Shown: in pieces, positions 54,401-63,600 of the stretch
Position numbering within the stretch: the first letter of the stretch is position 1
Layout: every line of letters begins with the position of its first letter
Assembly: GCA_947471745.1 (NCBI GenBank)
Contig: CANJKZ010000060.1
Span: 1,116,001 to 1,180,000, forward strand
Origin: Closterium sp. Naga37s-1
Lineage: Eukaryota; Streptophyta; Zygnematophyceae; Desmidiales; Closteriaceae
Length of the DNA: 64,000 bases
Direction of reading: 5' to 3'
Made by a program: the position numbers and the translations under genes
The notes under the pieces: generated by a model
Seen by the model: the letters and a program-made list of their open reading frames with translations, nothing else
Told to the model about the DNA's origin: nothing
The model's database searches: none

Positions 54401-56604
54401 GGGTGTAGTTGTTGCGCGGGTGTCGGTGGTGTGTCGTTGACGAGGAGCGGTGCCGTTGAAGGACCAGCGATTGGTGTTGACGTTCCTGCTGCTACCGTTG
54501 ATAGTTCTGCTACTGCCGATGTTGTCTCTGCTGCTGCCGGTGTTGTCTCTGCTGCTGCCGATGTTGTTTCTGCTGCTGTCGATGTTGTCTGAATTGTTGC
54601 TAACGCCCTTGTTCTTTCTGCCTCAGGGATGGTGTGTGAATACCAGAAGCCTTCTGGACTGAAGTCTGGATCAAGGTCTGGAGGGTGGGTCCAGGAGGTG
54701 AAAGTGACGATGCCGTCGCTGTCTGCTGTGCCGAGATCTGGGACAAAGCCAAGAACGAAGACGTTGTTTTTGAGGATCGCCTTTCCGATGTAGAGGCCGC
54801 CCTTCCCGTGGTACAGCTTGAATTCCTGGGTGGTGCTGTCTGCCTCGAGGTGAATGCCCTTCGCCATCAACTGACTGACGCTCAGTAAGTTGTAGCCGAG
54901 GCCTTCTGCGATTAGAACCTTAGACATTTGTAGAACGACATTTGTCTCTCGTGATTGAAGTTGTACCACGCCTTGTCGTCGTGTGCGCAGGTTTTGATTA
55001 TTGGCGACGGTGATGACCACTTCGTGTTGAAGTTGATACTCTCGCTGCACGAAACGTCCTGAAGAACACATGTGTTGTCCGCAGCAACTGTCCAAGAACC
55101 ACGTGTCCTTCCCGGATGGCTCGCTTTGAGCAATGGCTGCGTATGTTGGGTTCGGCTGGAGTGACTGGCGGCGAGGTGTGGTGTCGTCAAGTCGTTCTTC
55201 CGGTGAGTAGTATGGTGGTGACTCGGTGATGCAGGAGTCACTTAGTCTTGCCATGCAGCTGACGATGTTTCTTGCTCCTTGTGCAGGTGGTGTTGTTGAC
55301 GGTTGCGACTGACTCGTGGGGTTCGCCTGCGTTGAAGCCACTTGGCTGCTGGAAGGTCGAAGCTGTCGTTGCGGTGGAGTTGACTGTTGTCGGTTCGGGC
55401 AGTGTGTGCGCGGGTGCCCTGACGTCTTGCAGATGTGGCAGAAGGGAGGTACGGACTTCGGCTGTTGTTGTTTGTAGTTGTTGTAGCGTCGCTGAGTGTG
55501 GAACGCGAATTCCGGTGCTGATATCTTCTTCTCGTGTCGTTCTTCTTGCAGGTCCATGTCTTGCTGCTCGGCATGGATTTCAGCGCAGAGTGCTGCTTCG
55601 GAGATTCTTCCGTGGGCTCGGAGAATGGCCTTTGTGGCGCGCCATTGAGGACCGAGGCCGCCGATGATGACTGTCACGAAGGCGTCTTCAGAAATCGACC
55701 CCCCGCATCGCAGAAGCTTGTCGCGCAACTCGCGACATCGACTGATATACGCCATTCCTTTCTCTCCTGGTTTCATTTCGACCGTTGTCAGTTGCGCCAT
55801 TAACCGACTTTGACTTACGCTGTCTGTTGCTTGATACAGGCTCTTCAAGTGGTTGTACGCGAGCTCCGCGGAGTTGCCGTAACCCCGGTAAGACCGTATG
55901 TTCTGCTGTTGAGTTGGGGTGATGTTCCTCAGCAGAATCGTGTACGCCATCATCGACTGGTAGGTGTACTGCTGCTTCTCATACTGTGTGCCGTTCGTTG
56001 GATATGGCAGGGACCCGTCGAAGAAGCCAAGTATCTGCGCGCCTTCCATCATTAATTCGAATTCAAACGACCAGGTGAAGAAATCCTTTCCATCGAAAGG
56101 CCTTGACGTCTGCATCTTCAGAACGTGCGCGAACTGCGACTGAACTTGTAGTGCGTCCAGTGACTTTTCTTGTCCAGGTGAGGGTTGCGGGTGTGGCATG
56201 AAGCTGATGGACCCGCGCTCGTACGGAGCAAAGGTAGGCTGCTGCTGTTGATTTCCTCGTGCGTATGATGAGCCGTCGAGACTCATGGGAGTTGCTCCGT
56301 TGTTGTTGCTGTTGTGTGACTGCGCAGGTGCCGATTGCTGGTGTTGCTCGTAGAAGGACATGAAGGAGAAAAAATTCTCCATCATGTTTTGGTCGAAGTC
56401 TGCAGGTTGATTCGCAGGAGTCTCGGTGGATGTTGCCCTGTGTCTTGTTGCCGTGCCCTCCTCTGTCTGTAGGCCAGAGGCAGGAGGTGGAGTAGGAGTA
56501 GTGCCCTGGGAGCCGTTGGAGGAGCTCCTTTCCTTTTGTGTAGCCATGCTTGTTGATGCTGTTGGTATTTTAATAGAAGTCGAATTCTCCCTGACTGCTC
56601 TCAT
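51394..56604 (-). CDS. Copia gag-pol polyprotein
   Basis: A single frame of 1736 residues; the likely start is the Met of MATQKERSSSNG at 56547. Order: gag with a zinc knuckle (CHICKTSGHPRTHC), protease region (WFLDSCCGQHM), GAG-pre-integrase (TWHARMGHPSN), integrase core (SDGGGEYTSQ), reverse transcriptase (IVYVDDLLYIGS), and RNase H (SSAEAEYIAL and CDNQSAIRIA). The stop falls inside the LTR. Looks whole. It is the polyprotein of the element at 50621-57052. Confidence 0.93.
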   Translation of the reverse strand: MRAVRENSTSIKIPTASTSMATQKERSSSNGSQGTTPTPPPASGLQTEEGTATRHRATSTETPANQPADFDQNMMENFFSFMSFYEQHQQSAPAQSHNSNNNGATPMSLDGSSYARGNQQQQPTFAPYERGSISFMPHPQPSPGQEKSLDALQVQSQFAHVLKMQTSRPFDGKDFFTWSFEFELMMEGAQILGFFDGSLPYPTNGTQYEKQQYTYQSMMAYTILLRNITPTQQQNIRSYRGYGNSAELAYNHLKSLYQATDSVSQSRLMAQLTTVEMKPGEKGMAYISRCRELRDKLLRCGGSISEDAFVTVIIGGLGPQWRATKAILRAHGRISEAALCAEIHAEQQDMDLQEERHEKKISAPEFAFHTQRRYNNYKQQQPKSVPPFCHICKTSGHPRTHCPNRQQSTPPQRQLRPSSSQVASTQANPTSQSQPSTTPPAQGARNIVSCMARLSDSCITESPPYYSPEERLDDTTPRRQSLQPNPTYAAIAQSEPSGKDTWFLDSCCGQHMCSSGRFVQREYQLQHEVVITVANNQNLRTRRQGVVQLQSRETNVVLQMSKVLIAEGLGYNLLSVSQLMAKGIHLEADSTTQEFKLYHGKGGLYIGKAILKNNVFVLGFVPDLGTADSDGIVTFTSWTHPPDLDPDFSPEGFWYSHTIPEAERTRALATIQTTSTAAETTSAAAETTPAAAETTSAVAELSTVAAGTSTPIAGPSTAPLLVNDTPPTPAQQLHPAPREVHRSANFTANFYSNSDLYRRSPGHRADESTWHARMGHPSNTILNNTIRAGVLDKDSLLLTDGRELQRVRGTCFTCPEADLPHRPFASHHNPSAPAYAPLEKVYSDILYNREPGQNAYNYTITFIDAATRYVWHLNLPSKDMAFEAFVAWLPVAERESGVKLKSFQSDGGGEYTSQRFKQYLAERGIKRLISLPYAHQQQGVAERMSRTLQNTMRKLLRGMRLPTHQWPEAMDHAVMLHNLLSSSSLPNNTSPHLLWTGKLGSTKMLRVFGCMVQYRPPSARAGRFSQRAQWGLHLGIEKHYNAWKIFDVETKETVAARDVIFYERLTLQTYLANLDENRDPTGGFRGDRAFASAEDEADWDEQNVEGASEEAGPLPYCSVNVPMDDENPRESINDETYYHFADNGYVTPAQVNTNEAERIGPNFAPDPEAGDEAAYPADMSLPRYTPSGLQILGLVTAVHGTDIPKEPATVQQALGGEHREKWREAMDKELKALEERNTWKIVPIGVARNKTILTGKWVFRVKTKADGTIDKFKARWVVRGFDQEHGRDFTETFAPVSRHTSLRILLAIAAMKKKKLRQIDVANAFLYAPVDAEIFVELPHGTNGEPNQVCQLLKSLYGIKQAPRLWQQYLHARLIRIGFKQLPHDQGMHRLTKGADYILLIVYVDDLLYIGSTDSVTTWFEGELQQDLTLTVSSTVTQYLGLNIREEEDAIYLSAAKYADTIAKRFALTPTIISTPYRYTSGNNKEGSALLKPAGIRDYQRKLGCLLFAAVTCRPDLSYSASQLATYLKRPETEHLAELDRALHYLISTPTIGLTYYKNATTPPKLIGYVDADHAGDSDNRRSRTGYIYRLEPIGPISWQSSKQELIALSSAEAEYIALCSATKEGLYLRELLEEAKLAQLPSFTLFCDNQSAIRIANKNGFANRTKHIALRYFFVKDEIEKGRLELSYCPTSEMAADYLTKKLGKQKFEYCMLLTGQSHVSDTPEAKGSVGNNRS

Positions 56605-56608
56605 ACCA

Positions 56609-57052
56609 TGTTGGGCTGAGAAAAGCCCTTAGGATCTTTACAGGGATGAACTCTGGGTAGGACTGTAATAGCGGAAGCGTTTTAATGAAGAGATTGTGAA
56701 CCACCTTGCGCTAGTATGTGAGGGCAAAGTAGATTAATTAAAACAAAGAGATACAATATTATATAAGAGTACAAGGAATACGAAGAGGTACGGTTGTAAC
56801 TACTTTACTGTTGCTGTTGCGGTTCGATACAGTGACGACTCGGGCAACTGCTCTCTAGCGAGTCAGTTGTGTGTCCTTGCTGTCGCGCTGTACTTGTCAG
56901 GTCAAGGGTCGCTGACCTTTGACTTTCGCGTAACCTCCAGCAGTTACTTCAACCTCCGAGGGTTGACTCGCTGGTGCCTCGATATGCTTTGCTTCGCTTG
57001 TGCCTTGGTGTTTCGACACGACAGAGGCGCTTAAGACCGATTGTTTCCAACA
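56609..57052 (-). repeat. Copia 5' LTR (whole-looking element)
   Basis: 444 bp uninterrupted LTR, joined on its right to GTTACCTGATTAG, the 5' UTR of F-box-LRR copy 6. Confidence 0.93.
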
Positions 57053-59862
57053 GTTACCTGATTAGTAGCAGAATCAACAAGCTGAACAGATAATCATTCA
57101 CTATTTTCTCCGCCTTTCACAATGTCAATCGGATCGCCGATTCAGCGGCTACCTGAGGAGCTTCTTTCTCGGATCCTACGTTTTCTGGTTCGACCTGATG
57201 GCCTGCCAGAGCACGCACTTGTTAGCAAGCAATGGCATCAAATCGCGTGCTGCGTGCAATACGAGCTCCGTTTGCCCCATGACATCCGTATGGATCGGCC
57301 TCGGCTTGTTCAACTGCTATCCTCGTTCCCTAACCTCGAAAATCTAATCCTTTCCTCTTGCAGCCTCACCTCCATCTCCAAGTTTGTATTCTCTCACCTC
57401 GCTAGCTCGTGTCACCATTTGACCCAGCTTCATGTCGAAACGATGTCACCTTGGACTAATAAAAGAGATGTAACCGAGCAGAGCCTCATTGCGCTGTTCG
57501 AAGGGTGTACGCGGCTGGAAGATCTCTATGTGTACTGCTCGACGAATGCTGCCATTCCCACGTCAATCGGCCGACTTACTTCCCTCAAGCACCTGCACTT
57601 CGTGGCAAGTGGAGTCACGCGCCTTCCCGACACACTGACCTCGTTACAATCTCTCAAAAGGCTCGTGCAGAACACTTATCAGCTCGAAGCTCTGCCTCAG
57701 AATTTCGGCAATCTGGTTTCTTTGACGTCGCTGGAGCTCCACCATAGCCGCTTGGCGACACTTCCGGAATCTTTTGCGCAACTTACCGCTCTCAACCGTT
57801 TTTCCTTAAGTGGCTGCTCTACGCTGCAGCTGCCGACCTCTTTCACCGAGCTCTCTTCTCTCGCCGTCCTGGAGCTCCGACATTGCAGCATTCTTCCTCC
57901 GTCGCCGGCCGATTTCGGTCAACTGGGGGCGCTTGAAACCCTCATTATGGTTGAAGTGAGGGGAATGCGCGACTTGATTGCGGATCTGGAACATTTGCAA
58001 CGACTGAAGACTCTTTTTATCAACGGCTGCAGTGACATCACGACTCTGCCCGTGTCTCTTCCCCGCCTGCCTGCACTCACCGATATCACCCTTGACATGG
58101 GACAAATTTCAGTTCTGCCTGAAGATTTCGGGCAGTTGTCTACGCTTCGAAGGCTCGTGCTAAATCTGCAAATTCTCACAGCCTTACCTGATTCCATCGC
58201 CCTGGTTACCACTCTTCAAGAGCTTTCCCTCAATCGTCTTCTTAATGTGACACATCTGCCCCAGGAGTTCGGTCAGCTGGTTTGTTTAGAGAAGCTGTAT
58301 TTGAAAGACCTCCGACAGCTCATGCGCCTGCCTGAAACATTTGGGCAGTTAATTGCTCTTCGGAAGCTGAAAATAGTGGAGTGTAGGCAGTTGCAGCAAC
58401 TCCCGGACTCCCTATCCCAGCTCTCTTCTCTCGAGCGCCTCGAGATCAACAGATGCCACAGCCTCACGGTGTTGCCTGACGACATGGGAAACGGTTTGTA
58501 CTCCTTGCGCCATCTGCTTCTACTGGACTGCACCGCTCTCACCCACCTCCCTCCATCCTTCTCCGGCCTGACATCTCTTGAAACGCTGAAGATTGCACAC
58601 GCGAAACGCTTCAGGGGCGCGCTGCTAGACGGCTTTGGCTGCTTGAGGAGCCTCAAGGAGCTGTCACTCGATTCCATGCCGCACCTATCCTCCCTTCCTG
58701 CTTCCTTCTCGGGCGTTGATTCCCTCACCAAAAAGTAACGGTCCTGAAAGTAACGGTCCTGCCAGAGGGAATCGGACGGCTGGCGGCGCTCGAGGAGGTC
58801 AGGATCTTTGGGATGGGCGGCCTGATATGCCTCCCTCCGGCGCTCCTTGAGCTGCCTAGTCTGCGGGCGTTGGACGTGCGGGCATGTGATTCACTAAGCG
58901 GGGTGCTAGGCGATGAGACGGTGCTTCAACGCACTGCCAGGGGCTTTGTGACTAGCACTGGCAGCAGGAGCAGCAGCCGTCCTCTGCTTCCTTCCATACA
59001 AAGCATCAAGATCAAAGAGCTTAATGTGGAGTCCTTTGGTCCATCTCTCGGTCGTCTGTCCTCATTGACGCAGTTGAAGCTTCTAGATATGCACAAGCTT
59101 GACTCTCTCCCCGACTGCATCTCCCAACTCTCGCAGCTGCAACGGCTTAAGGTTGATTCGGCCTACTATCTGAAAGCACTGCCCGAGACCATTGGGGGGT
59201 TTGCAGGGCTGCGTGTCTTACAGCTGGTTGACCTCATCTCAATGCGGCAGCTGCCCGAATCTCTTGGGCAGCTGAAGATGCTCGAGACGTTGGAGATTAT
59301 TGACTGCTACAAGCTGATGCAGCTCCCAGAGTCGTTTGTGAATCTACCCAAGCTACGATCCTGCTCTCTTATCATGCTCGGAATCCCAAGCATTCCGGAT
59401 GACATCTGGAAGCTTTCCCTCAAGAAGTTGCTGATTCTGGGGCTGAAGCACTTGCGAAACGTGCCGGATTCGTTCACCCAGCTGCCTAAGCTTGAGAAGC
59501 TGGAGGTGATCATATGCAAGAAGCTGACTCGGCTGCCCGCCTCTCTCTGGAAAATGCCAACATTGCGTGAGTGCGACATCAGTGAATGCCCTCTGCTCTC
59601 CCGCTGAGACACGAGAGGGGTTCCTGCAAGGAGAGAGGAGGGAGAGGAGGAGGGGGAGGAGGAAGAGGAAGGAGGGGATGCGGAAGAGGAAGAAGGGGAG
59701 GAGGGAGGCGATGTGGGTGGGGAAAGGGAAGAGGCGGGCGGGGAGGCACCAGAGGACGAGGAGAGTGGGGGTGAAGATAATGACATTGATCATGAGTATG
59801 GCTTGGACAGTGACGACGACGACGACTTTGGCAGACACTGGGGAGGTAATGATGATGACTAG
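57053..59862 (+). pseudogene. F-box-LRR copy 6, pseudogene
   Basis: ATG at 57122. Residues 1-538 are open (F-box-like start MSIGSPIQRLPEELLSRI, then leucine-rich repeats) to a TAA at 58736-58738. Around 58728-58765 the sequence AAAGTAACGGTCCTG is present twice and about 20 bases found in copy 5 are missing, which shifts the frame. Repeats continue open in another frame at 58813-59607, ending at a TGA where copy 5 has CGG, followed by the tail coding DHEYGLDSDDDDD to the stop at 59862. Its usual promoter lies beyond the Copia element, so it is probably dead. Nearest relative in the window is copy 5. Confidence 0.88.
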
Positions 59863-60152
59863 GATAAATAGGATGGAAAGCGTGAATGAAAGTAGGTTCG
59901 GTAGGCTCCAGACGTTGGCGCGGTAGGTTGGACGTTGGGGATCGGGAAAGCGTGTATGAAAGTAGGCTCAAAGTGTTGAAGGGGAGTTGTGGTTTCTTCC
60001 CCTTACCAGGTGTGTGCAGTCAGCATGTGCAGCTTGATTCTTTAGAAGCGCCAGTGACCAACTGTATTTTCCTCTTCGCATGCTGAGAGACAATTTAAAA
60101 GGGTGCAGCTTGTGCGGGTTTGTAGGAACATCCACATACTGTAGCCTTGCAG
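59863..60152 (+). other. 3' flank of copy 6
   Basis: Contains a short duplication (GTGAATGAAAGTAGGTTCGG / GTGTATGAAAGTAGGCTC, about 59881 and 59951), and a stretch similar to 49480-49560 after copy 5. No gene seen. Confidence 0.5.
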
Positions 60153-60536
60153 TTGGCTTGGTTGCACAAGTTGGCTTGGTTGCACAAGTTGGCTTGGTTG
60201 CACAAGTTGGCTTGGTTGCACAAGTTGGCTTGGTTGCACAAGTTGGCTTGGTTGCACAAGTTGGCTTGGTTGCACAAGTTGGCTTGGTTGCACAAGTTGG
60301 CTTGGTTGCACAAGTTGGCTTGGTTGCACAAGTTGGCTTGGTTGCACAAGTTGGCTTGGTTGCACAAGTTGGCTTGGTTGCACAAGTTGGCTTGGTTGCA
60401 CAAGTTGGCTTGGTTGCACAAGTTGGCTTGGTTGCACAAGTTGGCTTGGTTGCACAAGTTGGCTTGGTTGCACAAGTTGGCTTGGTTGCACAAGTTGGCT
60501 TGGTTGCACAAGTTGGCTTGGTTGCACAAGTTGGCT
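60153..60536. repeat. Perfect 18-bp minisatellite, 21 copies
   Basis: TTGGCTTGGTTGCACAAG repeated 21 times without any change seen from 60153 to 60530, plus a six-base partial. As 18 is divisible by three and no frame holds a stop, long open frames appear on both strands; these are composition artefacts until shown otherwise. It lies between the pseudogene and the 3' end of the minus-strand gene at 60677. Confidence 0.95.
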
Positions 60537-60676
60537 AATGTTCTCCTTCCATCGTATACGGTACAGGTAACATACTGGCCTGCACCAGGAACATCATTCC
60601 TCCACCTCATTACATCGCTCACAGCCTAACGCTAGTTTTGTCTATCCCATTCACATCCAGAATCAAGCCATGATCA

Positions 60677-63600
60677 CTACTCGCTCGCACTACCCCACGA
60701 CTTCTCCGGTTCAGGTGGGAACTTAGTACTCAGAAACTCTTTCTTCCGGTGCATGAAATGCACCGCCAGGAACTGCACCGGCTCACTCTGCGCCTCCTCC
60801 TCCCACCCGCGGAAAAACCCGTAGTGCATCGTGCTCGGACACTTGTCCCCGGTTTTAAACTTGAAGAACGGGCGGCCGGGCGTGAGGGAGAAGTTGTTGT
60901 CGAAGACGCAGAGGCCGGGGTCGGACCAGGAGGAGTTGAGGCAGCGCCGCGGCTGGCAGAGGGATTGCACGCGGAAGCGCGGTTGAATGCCCCGCTTGCG
61001 GAGGGCTTTGGCAGTCTCGGGTTTGACGCCCGATACACATGGGGGTTCCACCCACTGCCATGGAGGTGGGAATGGGCGCAGGGAAGGCGTGATATGAGGA
61101 GCAAACAAAAATAGGTTGTCAAAGACGCAGAGGCTGGGGTCGGACCAGGAGGAGTTGAGGCAGCGCCTCGGCTGGCAGAGGGATTGCACGCGGAAGCGCG
61201 GTTGAATGCCCCGCAACACGTTTGCGCAGGGCCTTGGCGGTTTCAGGCTTCGCGCCTGACACACACGGAGGCTCCACCCACTGCCGTGAGGGGGGTGGGG
61301 ATGGGGGTGGGGATGGGAGTGGGTGCAGGGAAGAAGTTAAAAAGGCGGAGGGCAGCACCGCGGCTGGCAGAGGGACTGCACTCGGCAGTGTGGATGCACG
61401 CCCCCCCTTGCTTGCGGAGAGCCTTGGAGGTTTCGAGGTTGACGCCCAGCACACTTAGAGGCTCCACCCACTGCCGTGAGGGGGGTGGGGGTGCGAGTGG
61501 GGTTCGGGTTGAGGTTGGGAGTGGGAAGGGGTCAAATGGGAGCGAAGCAGGGATAGGATGCAAGAGGGACTACACGCAAAAGCGTAACTCCCTGCTCGCA
61601 TACAGGCTTCGTGGTTTCGGGCTTCACGCCGGAAACGCACGGAGGCTTCAAGAACTGTGGCAGTGAGGGGGTGGATGTGAGGTTAGGAGTGGGGCTGGGG
61701 GTGGGGTTTCGGATGGGTGCAAGAAAGGGGTTGCAGGGGGGCAGAAGAAGAGATGGTTGGGAGGGGAAATGCAAGAAGTGGCAGCAGCGAAAGTGCAGCC
61801 AGGGAAGGTGTACCAGCCCATGATGGTAACATCAACATAGGCGGGCCACTCCCCACTGCTCTCTACCCCGCTCTACTGCACTCCACCGCTCACCTGCAGC
61901 CAGCAGCCAGCGAAGGTGTACCACCCCATAATGGTTACGTCTACATATGAGGGCAGCAGCACGAGGTCCTGGGTGTCCTTGTCGCCTCCGAACATGGCCG
62001 AGTCAAAGACAGCGTGCAAGAAGAGACACCAGTCCACCAGCGCTGCGTATGACATGAGGGCTATGTGCGTTCCCACTCCTGCAGGGAGGGGGGCATAGAT
62101 GAGGGGAAGGGTTGAGAGACTAAGGGTATCGGACAGCATGTCAGGGTATCGGACAGCATGTCAGGGTATCGGACAGCATGTCAGGGTATCGGACAGCATG
62201 TCAGGGTATGGGAGCAGCAGTGAGTGAACGAGAGCTTGCAGGAAGAGACACCAGTCGACAAGGGCTGCGTATGACATGAGGGCTATGTGCGTGCCCACTC
62301 CTGCAGGGAGGGGAAGGGATAGAGAGATTGGGAGGATGGGAACTTAATGCTACGTGTGTGGCAGATGCTGAAGAGTGTATGGGACTGGGAGCAGCGGCGA
62401 GTCGAAGACAGCGTGCAGGAAGCGGAAGAGAGTGAGCGGGAGGAGAGGAAGCAATCGGCACCTACCTGCAGAGGAGCACTGAGTGGGCTCCAACGGAGGT
62501 CTGATGCTGGGCCAGCGCGCAGGGAGAGAGCGAGAGGGAGGAGGGAAGCCAACCGCACCCACCTGCAGAGTAGAGCACGCAAGCTGGGTTCAGCTCACCT
62601 GCAGAGGAGTACTGAGTGGGCCTCAACGGAGGTCTGATGCTTGGCCAGCGCGCAGGGAGAGCGAGGTCAGAGTTAGGGAATAGCCATGCCGCCACCTGAG
62701 AGGGGGTGGTTACGAGCAGGGAACACAAGGGGTCCGAATACAGGGAGGCAGTTGGAGTGGGATGCAGTGGGTGGGGAATGCTGGGCCAACGCGTAGGGGG
62801 AGCGAGGTCAGAGTTGGGGAATAGCCATGCCGCCACCTGAGAGGGCGCAAAAAAGAATAGCCAGGAATACAAGGGGTCCGAATAAAAGGAGGCAGTTAGA
62901 GGGAGTGGGATGCAGTGGGTGGGGAATGCTGGGCAAGCAGGCCGGCAAAGCGAGGGCGGAGTTGGGAAAGAGGCACACTGCCACTTGAGAAGGCACTGCA
63001 AGGAGAGAGAGGGAGGGGGGCAGTGGCGGGAAACGCAAGAAGAGAGAGAGTCCACAAGAATGCGGATTAAAGGGAGACCACAAAGCAGCGAGTGTTGGTG
63101 TAAGACGACAAAATGTGGTGAAAGGTGCTGGAAAGCGGTGGAAAGTGCTGGAAAGGGGTGGAAACCGGTGTCGCAGAAGGGGAGCGCTGCGCTGTGTGGG
63201 CACCTGGGAGGCATTGGCGAAGAGCATGACTTCGGTGGCGAGGTGGAATATGCGTCCGTAGTTGTGGCGCTCCATGAACTTCTTTAGTATGAACCATCGC
63301 ACCTGATGGAAAGGTAGGGGGAAATGTTGGAGGAAGAACAACGATCAGGGGGGAGTGGGAGAGTGGCGAGGTGGAATATGCGACTGTGGTTGTGGCGCTC
63401 CATGAACTTCTTTAGGATGAACCACGAACGAAAAGGGGGGGAAACAGAACAACAGTGAGTGAAGAGCATGACTTCGGTGGCGAGGTGGAATATGCGTCCG
63501 TAGTTGTGGCGCTCCATGAACTTCTTTAGTATGAGCCAACGGACCTGATGGAAGGGGGGAGAGGATGGGGGAGCGGGAAGAGAACAGCGATCAAGGCAGA

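Larger units (their letters stand above)
50621..57052 (-). mobile_element. Ty1/Copia LTR retrotransposon, looks whole, hosting a TRIM
   Basis: LTRs of 444 bp (TGTTGG...CCAACA) at 50621-51415 (counting a 346-bp TRIM and its target copy inside) and 56609-57052 differ at about five sites (about 1 percent), so it is young. Minus orientation with primer site TGGTATGAGAGC beside the right LTR. One long frame covers gag and pol. It has no simple 5-bp target duplication: the left flank is another piece of the same element and the right flank is the 5' UTR of F-box-LRR copy 6, repeated on both sides of the element complex. Confidence 0.93.

Noticed and set aside
53151-55803. Frames of 60-187 codons on both strands in the Copia element
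   Set aside because: Shadows of the long gag-pol frame.
60153-60536. CRISPR array
   Set aside because: The 18-bp units are contiguous with no spacers and the setting is eukaryotic.
60042-60629. Frames of 150-175 codons coding LVAQVG, WLHKLA or NLCNQA repeats
   Set aside because: They are a by-product of an 18-bp repeat lacking stops in any frame; no start context, splice partner or domain.
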